This document shows, one piece after another, positions 34,755-45,487 of a stretch of 64,000 nt of DNA. The notes below the pieces were generated by a model. That model was not told where the DNA came from, did no database searches, and saw only the letters and a list, made by a program, of their open reading frames with translations. Source of the stretch: Gongronella butleri (lineage: Eukaryota > Mucoromycota > Mucoromycetes > Mucorales > Cunninghamellaceae). The translations under genes were made by a program, and so were the position numbers. The stretch's first letter is position 1, and the number at the start of each line of letters is the position of its first letter. The stretch lies in assembly GCA_025201375.1 (NCBI GenBank), contig JAIWZP010000081.1, forward strand, positions 34,074-98,073, read 5' to 3'.

Positions 34755-35909
34755 ATGCGAACCTTTGGCCTAATTGTTGCCGCCATGATGATGGCCGGTG
34801 TACGTGCGCAGCAGGCGTGCAATGGCCACGCTGAATTGTGCAATGTGCCTTATAACCAAGTGACGACGGTGCTGACACACAACTCATATTCGTATGTGCT
34901 GTCGCCTGCCGCGAATCAGGCTTGCTCGGTGACGACACAGCTGGATGATGGCGTGCGCGGTCTCAAGCTGTCTGCCGTGCTGCCGGCCAACACGACAATG
35001 AGCGACCCGACAAAGGACATCCACCTTTGCCACACGTCCTGCTCGCTGCTGGACGCCGGCTCCGCCACCGATACCCTCGCGTCTGTAGCCTCGTGGCTAA
35101 AGTCCAACCCCAACGAAGTGATCACCATCATGTGGAACACGCCAAGCAACAGCGCCTTCAAGCCATCGGATTTCCAGGCCATCTACCAGGCCGCAGGACT
35201 CATTGACTATGTCTACTCGCAAGCTTCTGGCAATTACACCTGGCCAACGTTGCAGCAGCTCATCTCCTCGGGCAAGCGAGTCATCACTTTTACAGACATT
35301 GGCGCTGACACGTCCCAGGTCTCATGGTAAGTTATCAAATCAAAAGGCAATGGAGATTCCAATGGCCATAAAAAAAAAAGTCGCAAAAATGAGCTCATTC
35401 CCGTCTTTCCCCTTCTTTTTAAAAAAAGGCTCCATGGCGAATTCGACTTTGTTTTCGAGACGCCCTACGACAATCGCAATGAAAGCGCATTCTCGTGCGT
35501 CATTGACCGCCCCTCGGACCCCAGCAACCCAACCAGCATGATGTACGTGATGAATCACTTTTTGTACGGCACATTGACGCTCGGGTCGACCACGATTGAG
35601 CTTCCCCAAAAGGGCCTTGCCAATGTTACCAATGCTCAGTCGCTCATGACCCAATCCACCGAGTGCAAGTCCGCCTTTGGCCGCTACCCGACGTTCCTGG
35701 AGGTCGATTTTTATAATCTTGGCAACACTCTCGCCGTGGCCGCCAAGATCAACAATGTCACTTTTGACAATTCCACACAGCTAAAGTGCAATGCCGCAGG
35801 CAACAACAGCAATTCGGGCGGCGGTGGCCAGTCAACCGCCAGCGACCTCATCGTCTCCACCTTGACCAATCTATTTTTGGTCTTCCTAGGTGTCTTTGTG
35901 CTCTTGTAG
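34755..35909 (+). CDS. GPI-anchored PLC-like phosphodiesterase
   Basis: Two exons, 34755-35326 and 35429-35909, encoding 350 residues. A signal peptide (MRTFGLIVAAMMMAGVRAQ) precedes a PI-PLC X-like TIM-barrel domain with THNSY (first catalytic His), LDDGVRGLKLSA, and IHLCHTSCSLLDAG (second His), typical of secreted fungal PLC-like enzymes that lack the calcium-binding C2 and Y domains. Several N-glycosylation sequons are present. After a Ser/Gly-rich spacer (NSNSGGGGQSTASD) a hydrophobic tail ends the protein, which fits a GPI-anchor signal. Substrate unknown: phosphoinositide, GPI or glycan-linked phosphodiester are all possible. Secretion to the cell surface is the expected location. Confidence 0.88.
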
Positions 35910-36703
35910 AAGAACCTAAAACAAAAAAAATCCCGTGCCACACGCGCGCGTAAAATTGGGCACAGGGATTGCTTGTTGTAGATCTCTCGCCCCTTTTATT
36001 TTTGCCGTAGCCATTTCACTCTCTTTCTCTGTACACGCGTCACCCTCACCACTCTTTTTTTTTTCTACCTTTTGCATACCACTTTTTGATCTCTTTCTCA
36101 TTGTTTTATTATTTGCAACCCTCCCCCCCTCGAAGAAATAAAAATTTAGCAGAAAATAGACATGCAACACCCTCCCCTGTCTCCGCTTGCTCTGCATGGG
36201 CACGTTGCTTGTTGACTTTCTCATGACGTACCTAAACAAAGCAAAAAAAAAAAAACAAAAAACAAACGGGTGCAAACAATTTGCTAAATTTAGGCCAGCG
36301 CACCGGCTTTTAATGGGCTTGGCGTGTCTTGTGGCACCCAATTGCCTCTGGATGCAGGGCCGACGACACCCAGCATTTGGGTGTCATGCTGAACAGGCCG
36401 ATCGCCCTCATGTTTTAGTGCTAAATTTGGCGCTCCGACGTTTTAAATGCCATCAATGCCGCCCCCCTGCCATTTGTGTGACCCAAATCGGGGATCCAGG
36501 CCACCAACATGTCAAAAAAAAAAAAGAGAAAAGGGAGCGTTGTGATCCGAGTGGCGCGATAAGAGCATCAAAACCTTGTAAACACGATTGTTTTATTGTT
36601 TTATTGTAACAATGAAAGGGAAAAGACAAAAAGGGGGAAATGCGAGACGAAAACAAGACAAGAAAAAGAACAATGAGATATTTCGAGGAGCAAGGGGTAG
36701 AAA
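35910..36703. other. Convergent 3' region; no gene seen
   Basis: Holds poly(A)-type signals for both neighbours: AATAAA near 36136 on the plus strand, and two on the minus strand within 'ttttattgttttattg' near 36590-36606. No coding signal otherwise. Confidence 0.5.
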
Positions 36704-37606
36704 CTAGGCCCAATGGTGCTTTTTGTTGGGCAAAAAGTGAACCAGAGGCAAATTATCCTTTTCATCCTCTTTGATTCGCTGATGATGGCGAATGCTCGCT
36801 TGTTCTGCAGGGTAGGAGCATTGTGCCAAGGGCGATGAGCCGATGCGCGGACGGGTTTGCAAAAACGATGTGGCGCGAATGTTGGAAATGGGCTGCATGG
36901 GGCAGCCAAAGGCGCCAAACGGCGTCATTCTCGGACGCAAGGCCAAACGCGGCAGCGGGCGCGTCCATTCCTCAAACCACCAGTCTTTCGACACCAAATT
37001 ACGTCCGAAGATCGCGCCATGACGTTTGTGAACGCGTAGTTTTGCGCTCAATCTGCCCAAAAGCACGCGGCGCTGGAGCAAGAGCTGCGGATCCAAAAGC
37101 TTGTGCTGTGTCACGCGCGACATGACTTGCGCCATGGTCAAACGGAAGCCTAATGGCAATCCTGCGCGCGCTAGAGGCGACGGCGTGGACAATTGTAAAG
37201 GCATGCGTCCATGTAGACCACAGACAGCCGTCAACGTCGGTGCGCGGTGCAGTGGACGGGCCGTGCGCTTCTTATGAGCACTACCTTCTAGCAATTGGGT
37301 AATGGTGCGCGACGGATGGACGTTTGTTGCTGTCATCACCACGGGAATTGAACGTCCAGAGGACATCTTTGACTTGGTGTGCGCGGACGGCTGCGCAGAC
37401 AGGCCTTTGGAGCATGCCGTGGGCTCGATACACGGTCTCGGGCGACCAGACAAACGAGTCAAAGAATGGCGCAGCGACCGGCGCGACAATTTGTCGAATT
37501 TGACAGAAACAGATGAACGACGCGCCGACGAGCCAGAACCAGAGCCACAACCGATGGCTGACAAGGGCAACTTGCCAGAAGAACGAAGGAGCGTGCGGGG
37601 AGCCAT
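36704..37606 (-). CDS. Basic hypothetical protein
   Basis: A single-exon frame of 300 residues beginning MAPRTLLRSSGKLPLSAIG. It is rich in Arg, Ser and Pro, with no membrane segment, signal peptide or known domain by eye; much of it is probably disordered. Conserved-looking patches are FGRNLVSKDWWFEEWTRPLP and MTPFGAFGCPMQPIS. The start is chosen at the ATG after a pyrimidine-rich leader; a TTTAAAGACACGG word ~80 bases upstream may serve as TATA element. Length, leader and downstream signals support a real gene, but the function is unknown. Confidence 0.6.
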   Translation of the reverse strand: MAPRTLLRSSGKLPLSAIGCGSGSGSSARRSSVSVKFDKLSRRSLRHSLTRLSGRPRPCIEPTACSKGLSAQPSAHTKSKMSSGRSIPVVMTATNVHPSRTITQLLEGSAHKKRTARPLHRAPTLTAVCGLHGRMPLQLSTPSPLARAGLPLGFRLTMAQVMSRVTQHKLLDPQLLLQRRVLLGRLSAKLRVHKRHGAIFGRNLVSKDWWFEEWTRPLPRLALRPRMTPFGAFGCPMQPISNIRATSFLQTRPRIGSSPLAQCSYPAEQASIRHHQRIKEDEKDNLPLVHFLPNKKHHWA

Positions 37607-38935
37607 GGGGACCAAGAACAAACCAAGAGAAAGGAAGGGAATGGGGGAAAAAGTGGAAAAGCTGAAAAAAAAGCAACCGTGTCTTTAAATGCTACGAATT
37701 TATATCACAAAGACAATCAATTGCTCTCTTACAACAGCCTTTTAACGTTTTTAGGTTGCACGCAGCAGTTTTTTACCCCCTCATCCCCTGGATCTAATTA
37801 GAAAACAGAAACTTGCTTCATTTTCATTGTTTTCTGTACCATTGGAAACTTTTGAGTCTGCTCTCTGTCGACGATCTCATCCAGATAAAAGCCCTCAAGC
37901 AGATGACGCGCCCAGTACATACCTTGCCAAGCCGCGACACCGCGGATCACGCGCTCGTGGTCGCGTTTGCATGAATTTGGGACACGCGCGCCTGATCATG
38001 GTGCGCCAAATCTGATTCGTTCGCCTTTTTTTCACCGAGGCTGATACCAAGGGGTCGCGTACCACGCGCGCCACGGAATCCATGGAATCACCGAGAAAGC
38101 GTCTGAAAGCCCGATTTTGGGGAGGGGGGTTGTTGTGATTTGCTCCACATCGAAGCAAGTGCTCTTCACGGGCGCTGTTTGAAGGCGACGACTCCTTAAT
38201 TCTGTGCTAGAATGGGTACGGAGGCATGCGCATGTCGGGGCGATCATACCGCTCTTGCAACAGATTGTTTTCGTGTTTTCAAAAACAAAGAGATTTGCAA
38301 TTTTGCATGCGCCAACCATTTGCAAAAATGTGGTAAATGTGCCATTGCCAGTCGGATGCTGTTTTCTTATGCGCGCAATTATAGACGAATGCTTAATCTT
38401 CTTGTAGAAACGATGCGATGGACAGGATTTCAAAGCGGCATGCAATTGCTTCTCTGCCGCCCCCCAGGTACACGTCATAGTCTAAAGAGCCAGCTACAGT
38501 AAAACGAAAAAAGGGCATAGGAGGCAGGGGGAGCAAGGCAGGAGGCGATGTGGCCACTCTTGGGCCAAGTCAAGGAGCGATTGAGAAGCCTGCTGCGCTC
38601 CATTTCCAATCAAGGCGCAGCTCAAAGAGAATGATGCTTGACATGTTGGCCACAAAGGCAGTTCTGCTTGCATTTTTTTTTTACTCGATTTTTGTCGTCG
38701 ACGAGAACTAGATGAATTGTGTACGAGCAGTTTTCCCAGGGCCACCACAACTGGGAGATCCGGCGGGCTTCCAAAACAGGCAATAGAGTCACACCCCTGG
38801 CCACCCGCCGGGCCGTCAAACAAAAAGACTTAAAAAAAAAAAGAAATCCTTGTTTTTCTTTCCTTTTTCCCTTTATCCACAGCAGCGGGTATAGATCGTT
38901 TTTCTTTTTTTTGATCTCTTTTTTACATACATATC
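37607..38935. other. Intergenic; no gene seen
   Basis: Promoter of the minus-strand hypothetical gene on the left and the T-rich leader of TIM23 on the right. Between them several short frames exist on both strands, none with a recognisable family. Confidence 0.45.
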
Positions 38936-39707
38936 ATGGGTATCTTTGGCTTTGGTTCCTCCAGCAACAATGCTGATAGCAACAATTCGGCGTCGTTTGA
39001 TAATGCCGATGAGCTGTACTCGCCGTCGGCTGGCACCGGCTTGGAGCAAGTGTCTTCGTTTGGCGACAATGAAAATGCGTACGACAAGCTGCCCGAATTC
39101 ATGACGAATGTCTCGTACGATACGTCCAAGCTGCAATCGTTGGCGGTTCAGGGAGGTATCGACTTTTTGCAGGTGGACGATCCCCAGCAATCGGCCAACT
39201 ATGGCGGTGCCAGCGGCTTGGCGCCTTCCCGTGGCTGGACCGATGATCTGTGCTATGGCACCGGCACCGTGTACTTGGCCGGTCTCACCATGGGCGGTGC
39301 CATTGGCATGGCCGAGGGCCTGAAAAAGTCCACGGGCTCCCCCAACATGCGTGTGCGCCTCAACACCACCTTGAATACCATCACCCGCCGCGGCCCCGGC
39401 CTGGGCAACTCTGTCGGTGTTATCGCCATGCTCTACAATGGCACCACCGCCATGATTGACGCCTCAAGAGGCACCCATGACGTCTTTAGCAGCGTCGCCG
39501 GTGGCGCCATTGCGGGCGCTGTCTTCAAGGCCACCGCTGGTAAGTGGGATGGAAATCGCAGAAAAAAAGGGCGAGTGAAAGGTAGGGCAAACCGATTGAC
39601 CCTTTCTTTTTTTTTATTATGTAGGTCCCCGTGCTGCCGCCATTGCCTCGGGCGCTTGCGCGGCTGCTGCTGGTGCTTGGTCCTTTGCCACCCAGGCTTT
39701 CAACTAG
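38936..39707 (+). CDS. TIM23: Mitochondrial inner-membrane translocase subunit Tim23
   Basis: Two exons, 38936-39539 and 39625-39707, giving 228 residues. The hydrophilic N-terminal ~95 residues face the intermembrane space and bind presequences. The C-terminal half has the Tim17/22/23 fold: GTGTVYLAGLTMGGAIGMAEGL, then GNSVGVIAMLYNGT, VAGGAIAGAVFKATAG, and ASGACAAAAGAWSFA, i.e. four Gly-rich membrane segments. It is the channel component of the TIM23 complex that imports presequence-carrying proteins. Length matches yeast Tim23 (222). The intron splits the Gly codon of the fourth segment. Confidence 0.93.
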
Positions 39708-40769
39708 ACCATCCCCCCACTTCCCCTCAAACAACACACCCGTCATCATCCCCCTCGCTTATTATTTGTGCATAGTTCCCCCGCGTATTTGTAGATCTGC
39801 TCTTTATTCTCTTGCCTCCCTTCTCCTATATCAAACCCCTTTTTTTTATTTTTCAAAACTTTTGATTAAAAAGCCAAAATGCATGTATAGAATCAATTTT
39901 TTTTTTTTTGCTTTCAATGGGGAGGGGTTGAACTTTGACAATGACAAGGGATCATTGGTGCAACAGTCGGAGCGACACAGTCAGCTGACAATAACCAAAG
40001 CAGTATCAAACAACATCTCCGCAGCACGCGCATGAATTGATCCATTGTCCAGCACCGCCAATTTTCATATGTCATCATATCCGGGACACTACGTACAGTG
40101 TCTCGCACAGCCGTGTACGATACAAGTACAGTATGACACGGCATCATATACAATGATCAAGGGTCAGCAAAGAAAAAAAAGAACACTTTTGCCGAATTAC
40201 AATACGCACATTGAGCAGGTTCATCCAAGTTCATACCGGTGCATTCGAATCCATTCGGATGCAGATGAACTCGAGCCGACCCGAGCATCCCGCCATCGCT
40301 ATGAAAGACTATTATCAACCTAGGGCGTGGTGGTTACCTTTTTGTTCCATTTTTCACGCCGTTGCGCACATACTGTACGTACAGTACCGTACTGTATACT
40401 GTAATTTTACTGCATACAGTACTTTTACTGCACTGGTTCGGCTCTGTTGTCTGCCTACTGTATCTACCGGTATATTCACAGATCCGAGCTATTGCAAGCC
40501 AGCAAGCGTGAAAAAAAAATCAGTCAGCATCTCAGCAAGTGCCTGAGAAAATGTACAAAAAAACACGACTGTCGTCCGTTTTGGATTTTTGCACACAAAT
40601 ACCGGTATCATACGGTATGATAAAAAAGCGTTTGATCCGTCCGTGGTGTTTCAATTTCAGTGGCCAGAAACTGATGCGTGCTATCATTTCAATGCCTGCA
40701 GCACCGCGCTACACTGCACAAAAACGCAAACATTTGCCTTTTAAAAACCAAAAAGCGTTACTGTATTTT

Positions 40770-41225
40770 CAGTCTTTGCCGGCCTGCAGTGCGTCCAGAA
40801 TTTTTTTTACAGGCTGCTCGCCCGCCGATGAAACCTGCGTCACGGCATAAATTCTAGCCCAATGATCAAGACGGATCCGCCCGATATTTTTTGAACTCGA
40901 AAATGCCAAAAACCATCTATTTTTAATATTTTGCATTCATCTCGCCATCTGCATACAGTACCTACTGTAGTCGACCGCGCTCAAAAATAGCTGCATCGAA
41001 TTTAGCGCAAAGTTTGCAACAAAAAAGCTTAAACTCCCGAAGCGCAACGACCACTTTTGAAAATTCAGGGGTCACTCAGGGGTCACACTTTTCAATCTCA
41101 GAAAACGCCAAATTTGGAATTTTTCGAACTCCGAGTGATCAATGCATCCCAAACAGGTAACTCTGACAATTTGCTATTTGCAGACAAAATGGCAGATCGC
41201 CTCAACGTAAGAAAAAGCTCAACTC
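40770..41225 (+). repeat. ~460 bp dispersed repeat, copy 2
   Basis: Partner of 15650-16115; see there for shared landmarks. This copy has a short internal duplication of 'caggggtcact' (~41067-41090). It continues at 41270-41395 into a segment that recurs at 63886-63990, so the parent element may be longer than the 15.6 kb copy shows. Confidence 0.75.
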
Positions 41226-41269
41226 AGCGTGTCCGAGCGATGATCTGTCAGAAGAATGGTGAAAGAATA

Positions 41270-41395
41270 CGCAGATCGCGGCTACGGCTGAGCGCCCCGA
41301 CGCGTGAATCACCTCAAATGAATCAGCGGGCAAGCGCGGTAAAAGCGCTTGTGGTTTGGGAACATCGCGTCAACTTTTTTTTCTGGTGAGTTATG
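41270..41395 (+). repeat. Repeat tail shared with the right end of the window
   Basis: Matches 63886-63990 in the same orientation: 'ggctgagcgccccgacacg'-type word, 'aatgaatcag', 'gcggtaaaagcgcttgtgg' and 'tttggg' occur in the same order and spacing. Confidence 0.7.
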
Positions 41396-41674
41396 ATATC
41401 ATACTGTAGCCTTCTTCAAAGATCGTTTTGATCCTGTTTTGGCCCTGAATTTACAACAGTATGTACCTACAGTATGAAAAATGCATTTTTTTTAGGAATA
41501 CTGTAAGTGATTCAATCTTTGGAAGAACTACAGAATATGTACCTATGATATCATAGCCACAGTGCAAATAAGGTTGGATTTGAGACTTGAGGAGGCAATC
41601 GAAGAACTAAAATGTTGGTTTAAGGAGGAGGACAAATGGTGCTTTTTTATTAATTTATGCGATTGACTGGTTGA

Positions 41675-43297
41675 TCAATCAGCTTTGCTGTCCTTTGATG
41701 GCGAAGAGCGTGGTATAAGGGACACCAATGGCACGGTATCGTCGTCGTCGTGGTCATCTTGCGCGTACATGGCGTTGTTGTAATTGTTGTAGGGATCTAA
41801 ACGACGTCTTTGGCCATGCACGGACACCATTGGTATAGAAGGCGGCTGGTGTTGGTGCTGGTGTTGATGCTGGTGCTGGTGCTGATGCTGGTGCTGCAGA
41901 TGAGCATGCGAAGGAGATGCGTGCTGATATACGTAGGCGGATTGCGCGTCGTTATCGTGGATGGGCGTGCCTGCAAGCTGTGACACGGAGTTGGACACGA
42001 ATTGGCGCATGTTTTCCTCCTCGTCTGTGAGCGAGTAGCCGTCCGGTGTGCCGCGTCGATGGCCCTTGTTGTAATCGTCGTCGTTGTCACTACCATCGTC
42101 CGAGAGCAGGCTGCCCGAGTCATAATAGTCCTCTGAATCGTCTGGGTCCGCGTCGGGGTGCAGTCGGCGTCGTTCCTGCTGTCGGCGATACTTTGCGGAG
42201 AAGATCGACGGCCGCAGATCGTCTGGGTCCCTTGGGGGCCACAGGTACGCCGAGATGGGATCGACGTGAGGCGCAACGTCAAATGACAGACCGTCCGTCA
42301 AGCTTCGTCGCGATGGCACCAGCCAAAGCAGCGGATTGTCACCAAGCACGGCACAAATGTTCTTGTAAACACCAAGACTAAAAGGGTAATCGAACTGCCA
42401 AAACAAAAAAAAAAATGATGAGCGTGACACAGGCTTTTTTCTCTTTTCATGCGACTCACGGGTGGAATCTTGCCGCGGCGGATCAATCCCTCGACCTTGC
42501 CTCGTTCCCAGCTCTCAATCGTCGATTGGTTCCTTGCGAGGCAATACAAATGGTATCCAGAAAGAATGCCCACGCAAAACAAGACAATCATGTCCAGCAC
42601 AAAGTTGAGAATCAAAAAGACAATTTCCGTGGTGGACGGCTCGGCATTGAACTAATATGATTTGTAAGCATTCCACCACGAACATACAAAATAAAAAATA
42701 AAAAAAAGTGGTCCCTTACGCGAAAATGGCGGATTTCATTCATGACAAAGCGCACGCGCCATATGAGCAGCAAAAGGACATAAAAACAGGCAATGTCGAC
42801 GCATAGCACGAAGCGCACAAAGTGTGCATAATTGAGTGCGCCGACGCAATTGTTGATCCAGGGGCAGTGATGGTCCATTTTGAGGACACATCGACGACAA
42901 TAGCTACAATGGTGCGATCGCGGTGGTTTGTAGACCTGGCACGCCTTGCAGAAGCGCGGACCAGGCACGCCAGGGATTTGTTGGCTGCCAATGCTCAGCA
43001 CGGCCGCAGGGGGTTCCTAAAAAAACACGTCATGTCAGATGTATTGTCGATTTTTTTTTTGCTTGCTTGGCGCTTTACCCAATGATGTGGCACTGGCCCG
43101 GGGTCTGTGGTGATTGCCAGGTAGTAATTGTAGTAGATCAGCAGGACGACGATGTTCAAGGGCGCTAGGACCGGCCAGACGTCTTGCTCCGTGTCGCGTA
43201 GAAAAGGGAGAAAGATATAATATTGCGACGAATAGGCAATTGTGGTGATAAGCAACGTGACGCCCACGACAAAGACTTTTCCAGGGATGGCATCCAT
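41675..43297 (-). CDS. DHHC-type protein S-palmitoyltransferase
   Basis: Four exons: 43079-43297, 42720-43016, 42460-42651, 41675-42394 (475 residues). Two N-terminal membrane segments, then a Cys-rich domain ([36 protein letters not shown]) with catalytic DHHC at residues 121-124, two more membrane segments and a TTxE-like QSTIE. It transfers palmitate to cytosolic cysteines of membrane proteins. The layout resembles fungal Pfa4/Swf1 types; the exact orthologue is not decided. The ~240-residue cytosolic tail is acidic and contains a His-Gln dipeptide repeat (about 41850-41900). The gene is divergent from CDC50 with only 237 bases between starts. Confidence 0.93.
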
Positions 43298-43534
43298 ACA
43301 ACCAAGAAAACAGGACAAAAAAAGTGCAAAAAAAGGAAGAGAAATAAAAGAAGAGGAATGGCAATTGGGTCAAATGGCCACAGAAAAAAAGGGGGCTCGC
43401 TCCCCCAATTCGAGGTTGCTGAGGTCCATTCCCAATTTGGTAGCATCTATTTTTTGATTTTCCTCCCTCTTGCTTTTCTTTTTTTTTTTCTTCACTCTTT
43501 CTTGTTCTTTTACCCATCTCGTTTCTCGTTTTCA
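43298..43534. promoter_or_regulatory. Compact bidirectional promoter (DHHC / CDC50)
   Basis: A 237-base gap between divergent start codons. It contains A/T-rich and C/T-rich leaders on both sides and a 'ggcaattgggtcaaatggcc' centre. No TATAAA is obvious. Shared regulation of the two membrane-protein genes is possible but not shown. Confidence 0.4.
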
Positions 43535-44874
43535 ATGTCAGAGACAAAAGAAAGAAAGCCAGCGAGTAAAGAAGCAATAAAAGGGCATTGGGGCTGTGCA
43601 AGAAAGGTGTATAAATGCTCACCACCCTTTTATTGCACTTTTTTTTTTTTATGTAGACACGGCTTTCAAGCAGCAACGGCTCAAGGCTTGGCAGCCTTTG
43701 CTGACGCCCAAGACGGTGTTGCCCACGCTCTTTGCTGCCGGTATCGTCTTTGCCCCCTTGGGTGGCCTGTTTTTATACGAAAGCGAGTCGGTAAGACCTT
43801 TTCCACTGACGTTTCTTTGCCAAGACTCACTCTTTTTTTGCTGTTTCTTTAGGTCAACGAAATCGTCATCAACTACACGGGCTGCAACACCGCAGGGACC
43901 ACCGACACGCCGCTCACAAGCGATTTGTATTCGTATAAATTCACGTCGGAAAACGTCACTGGTAAGAAACGAGCAATTGCTTGATTTATGCGCTGACACG
44001 CACCCCTTTTTTTTGTCTTTCAGGGATTTATGCGCCCATGTACAAGACGAATTCGACGCAAATGTTCTTGGATAACAGCACAATCTATGGTGATCCAATC
44101 AACCGATGCACCATCACCTTTTCGATTCCCATTGAGCTGAAGCCGCCCATCTATTTGTACTACAAGCTCACCAACTTTTATCAGAACCATCGCAAGTATG
44201 TCAAGAGTTTGAGCCAAAACCAGCTTTTGGGCGACACCATCTCTGTTTCGGATGCCCAGGCTGCCTGCAACCCCGTGGGCACCGACCCCAATAACCTCAT
44301 CTACTATCCGTGCGGCCTGATTGCCAATTCCATGTTTAATGGTAATCGATTTTTTTTTTTTGCTCGCGCACCCCATGCGTTTTGCGCGAATTTTTTGTCC
44401 ATTTTCCCATTTTTCTCGTTGTCTCCCTTGCTCATTCTTTATTTTTTCATCGTAGATTCGTTCTCGAACTTGACGCTGCTCAACATTGCTGGCGACAATG
44501 TCGACAGCAAGGTGTTTCCGATGGATGAGACAAAAATTGCGTGGAAATCTGATATTGATCGGTACAAAAAGACATCCATGCCTGCATCGTCGCTAGCACC
44601 GCCGCCCAATTGGGTCAAGCGCTACGGCAATGGCAGCTACACGGACGCCAATCTCTTTGATCCGAATAACGAGCACTTTTTGGTGTGGATGCGCACGAGC
44701 TGGTACCCGACCTTCCGCAAGCTCTATTCTCACTACAATGGCCCGGACTCGCTGACAGCAGGCACCTATTCCATCCAGGTTGATCTGAGTAAGTCGCGGC
44801 TGTCAATTGGGGGTGTGACGCGACGCGATTGTCCAGGGACGCGTCATGAGTTCGTCGTTTTTTTAATGGTTTTC

Positions 44875-44920
<46 letters not shown>

Positions 44921-45209
44921 AGATTACGACATCAAGGCCTATGGTGGCACAAAGTCGTTGGTCATCACTGGCACATCTTTCCTTGGCGATCGAAACCCTT
45001 TTATGGGTCTGGCTTATATCATCATGGGCTGTGCCTGTGCTCTCTTGGGTGTCGTCTTTTTGGGCTGGCATTTCTTTAGACCAAGGTAAAAGCATGCCAA
45101 TTCCGAGAGAAGGCATGATCCGCTGACTCTTTTTTTTTTAATTCGTAGAAAACTCGGTGATCACGACAAGCTCACGTGGAATCAGGGCAGCACCATGAAG
45201 CAGCATTGA
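43535..45209 (+). CDS. CDC50/LEM3-family P4-ATPase (lipid flippase) subunit
   Basis: Seven exons: 43535-43565, 43657-43790, 43853-43961, 44024-44341, 44456-44788, 44923-45085, 45149-45209 (382 residues). Hallmarks: [17 protein letters not shown] restored only by splicing exon 1 at GTAAAG; first membrane span [20 protein letters not shown]; lumenal [19 protein letters not shown], and [15 protein letters not shown]; second span [20 protein letters not shown]. It is the obligatory partner of P4-ATPases that flip phospholipids to the cytosolic leaflet and is needed for their exit from the ER. Cysteines expected to form disulfides and several sequons are present. One intron (44789-44922) contains a 42-base T-run. 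Confidence 0.95.
44877..44918. repeat. 42-base T homopolymer in a CDC50 intron
   Basis: Uninterrupted T-run filling the 3' part of intron 5, ending directly in GCAG. It serves as an extreme polypyrimidine tract. Assembly length may be unreliable. Confidence 0.9.
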
Positions 45210-45487
45210 AAACAGCCCCCTTTTTTGTGTACATCTTTATTACAGCCTAGTTTTATCCATTCAGAATAAAAAAAAAACCGTGAATATAACTTGCCAACAA
45301 GGGGGAGGTGATCAATGGTTACTGTAGCAATTTCCGCGACGCGCAGAGCAGAAAGTGGCGCGAAATCGCAACATTTTTGCTAGTGCAGGCGATTTTTGTA
45401 GCCCATGGCCACCAAGCAAGTCCTTTTCATATTCAAACAGAGGTATTTTATTATTAGATGTATGGGTTACGGAAACAAAGAATTGAT

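Larger units (their letters stand above)
39708..41674. other. Intergenic; palindrome-rich block with repeat
   Basis: After the TIM23 3' end, 40080-40640 and 41390-41560 are dense in TACTGTA/TACAGTA, CCGGTA and TATGATATCATA words, for instance 'cgtacagtaccgtactgta' near 40379-40397. The 460 bp repeat copy 2 and its tail lie between (separate entries). The left edge holds an A-run and the 3' end of TIM23. No gene. Confidence 0.5.
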
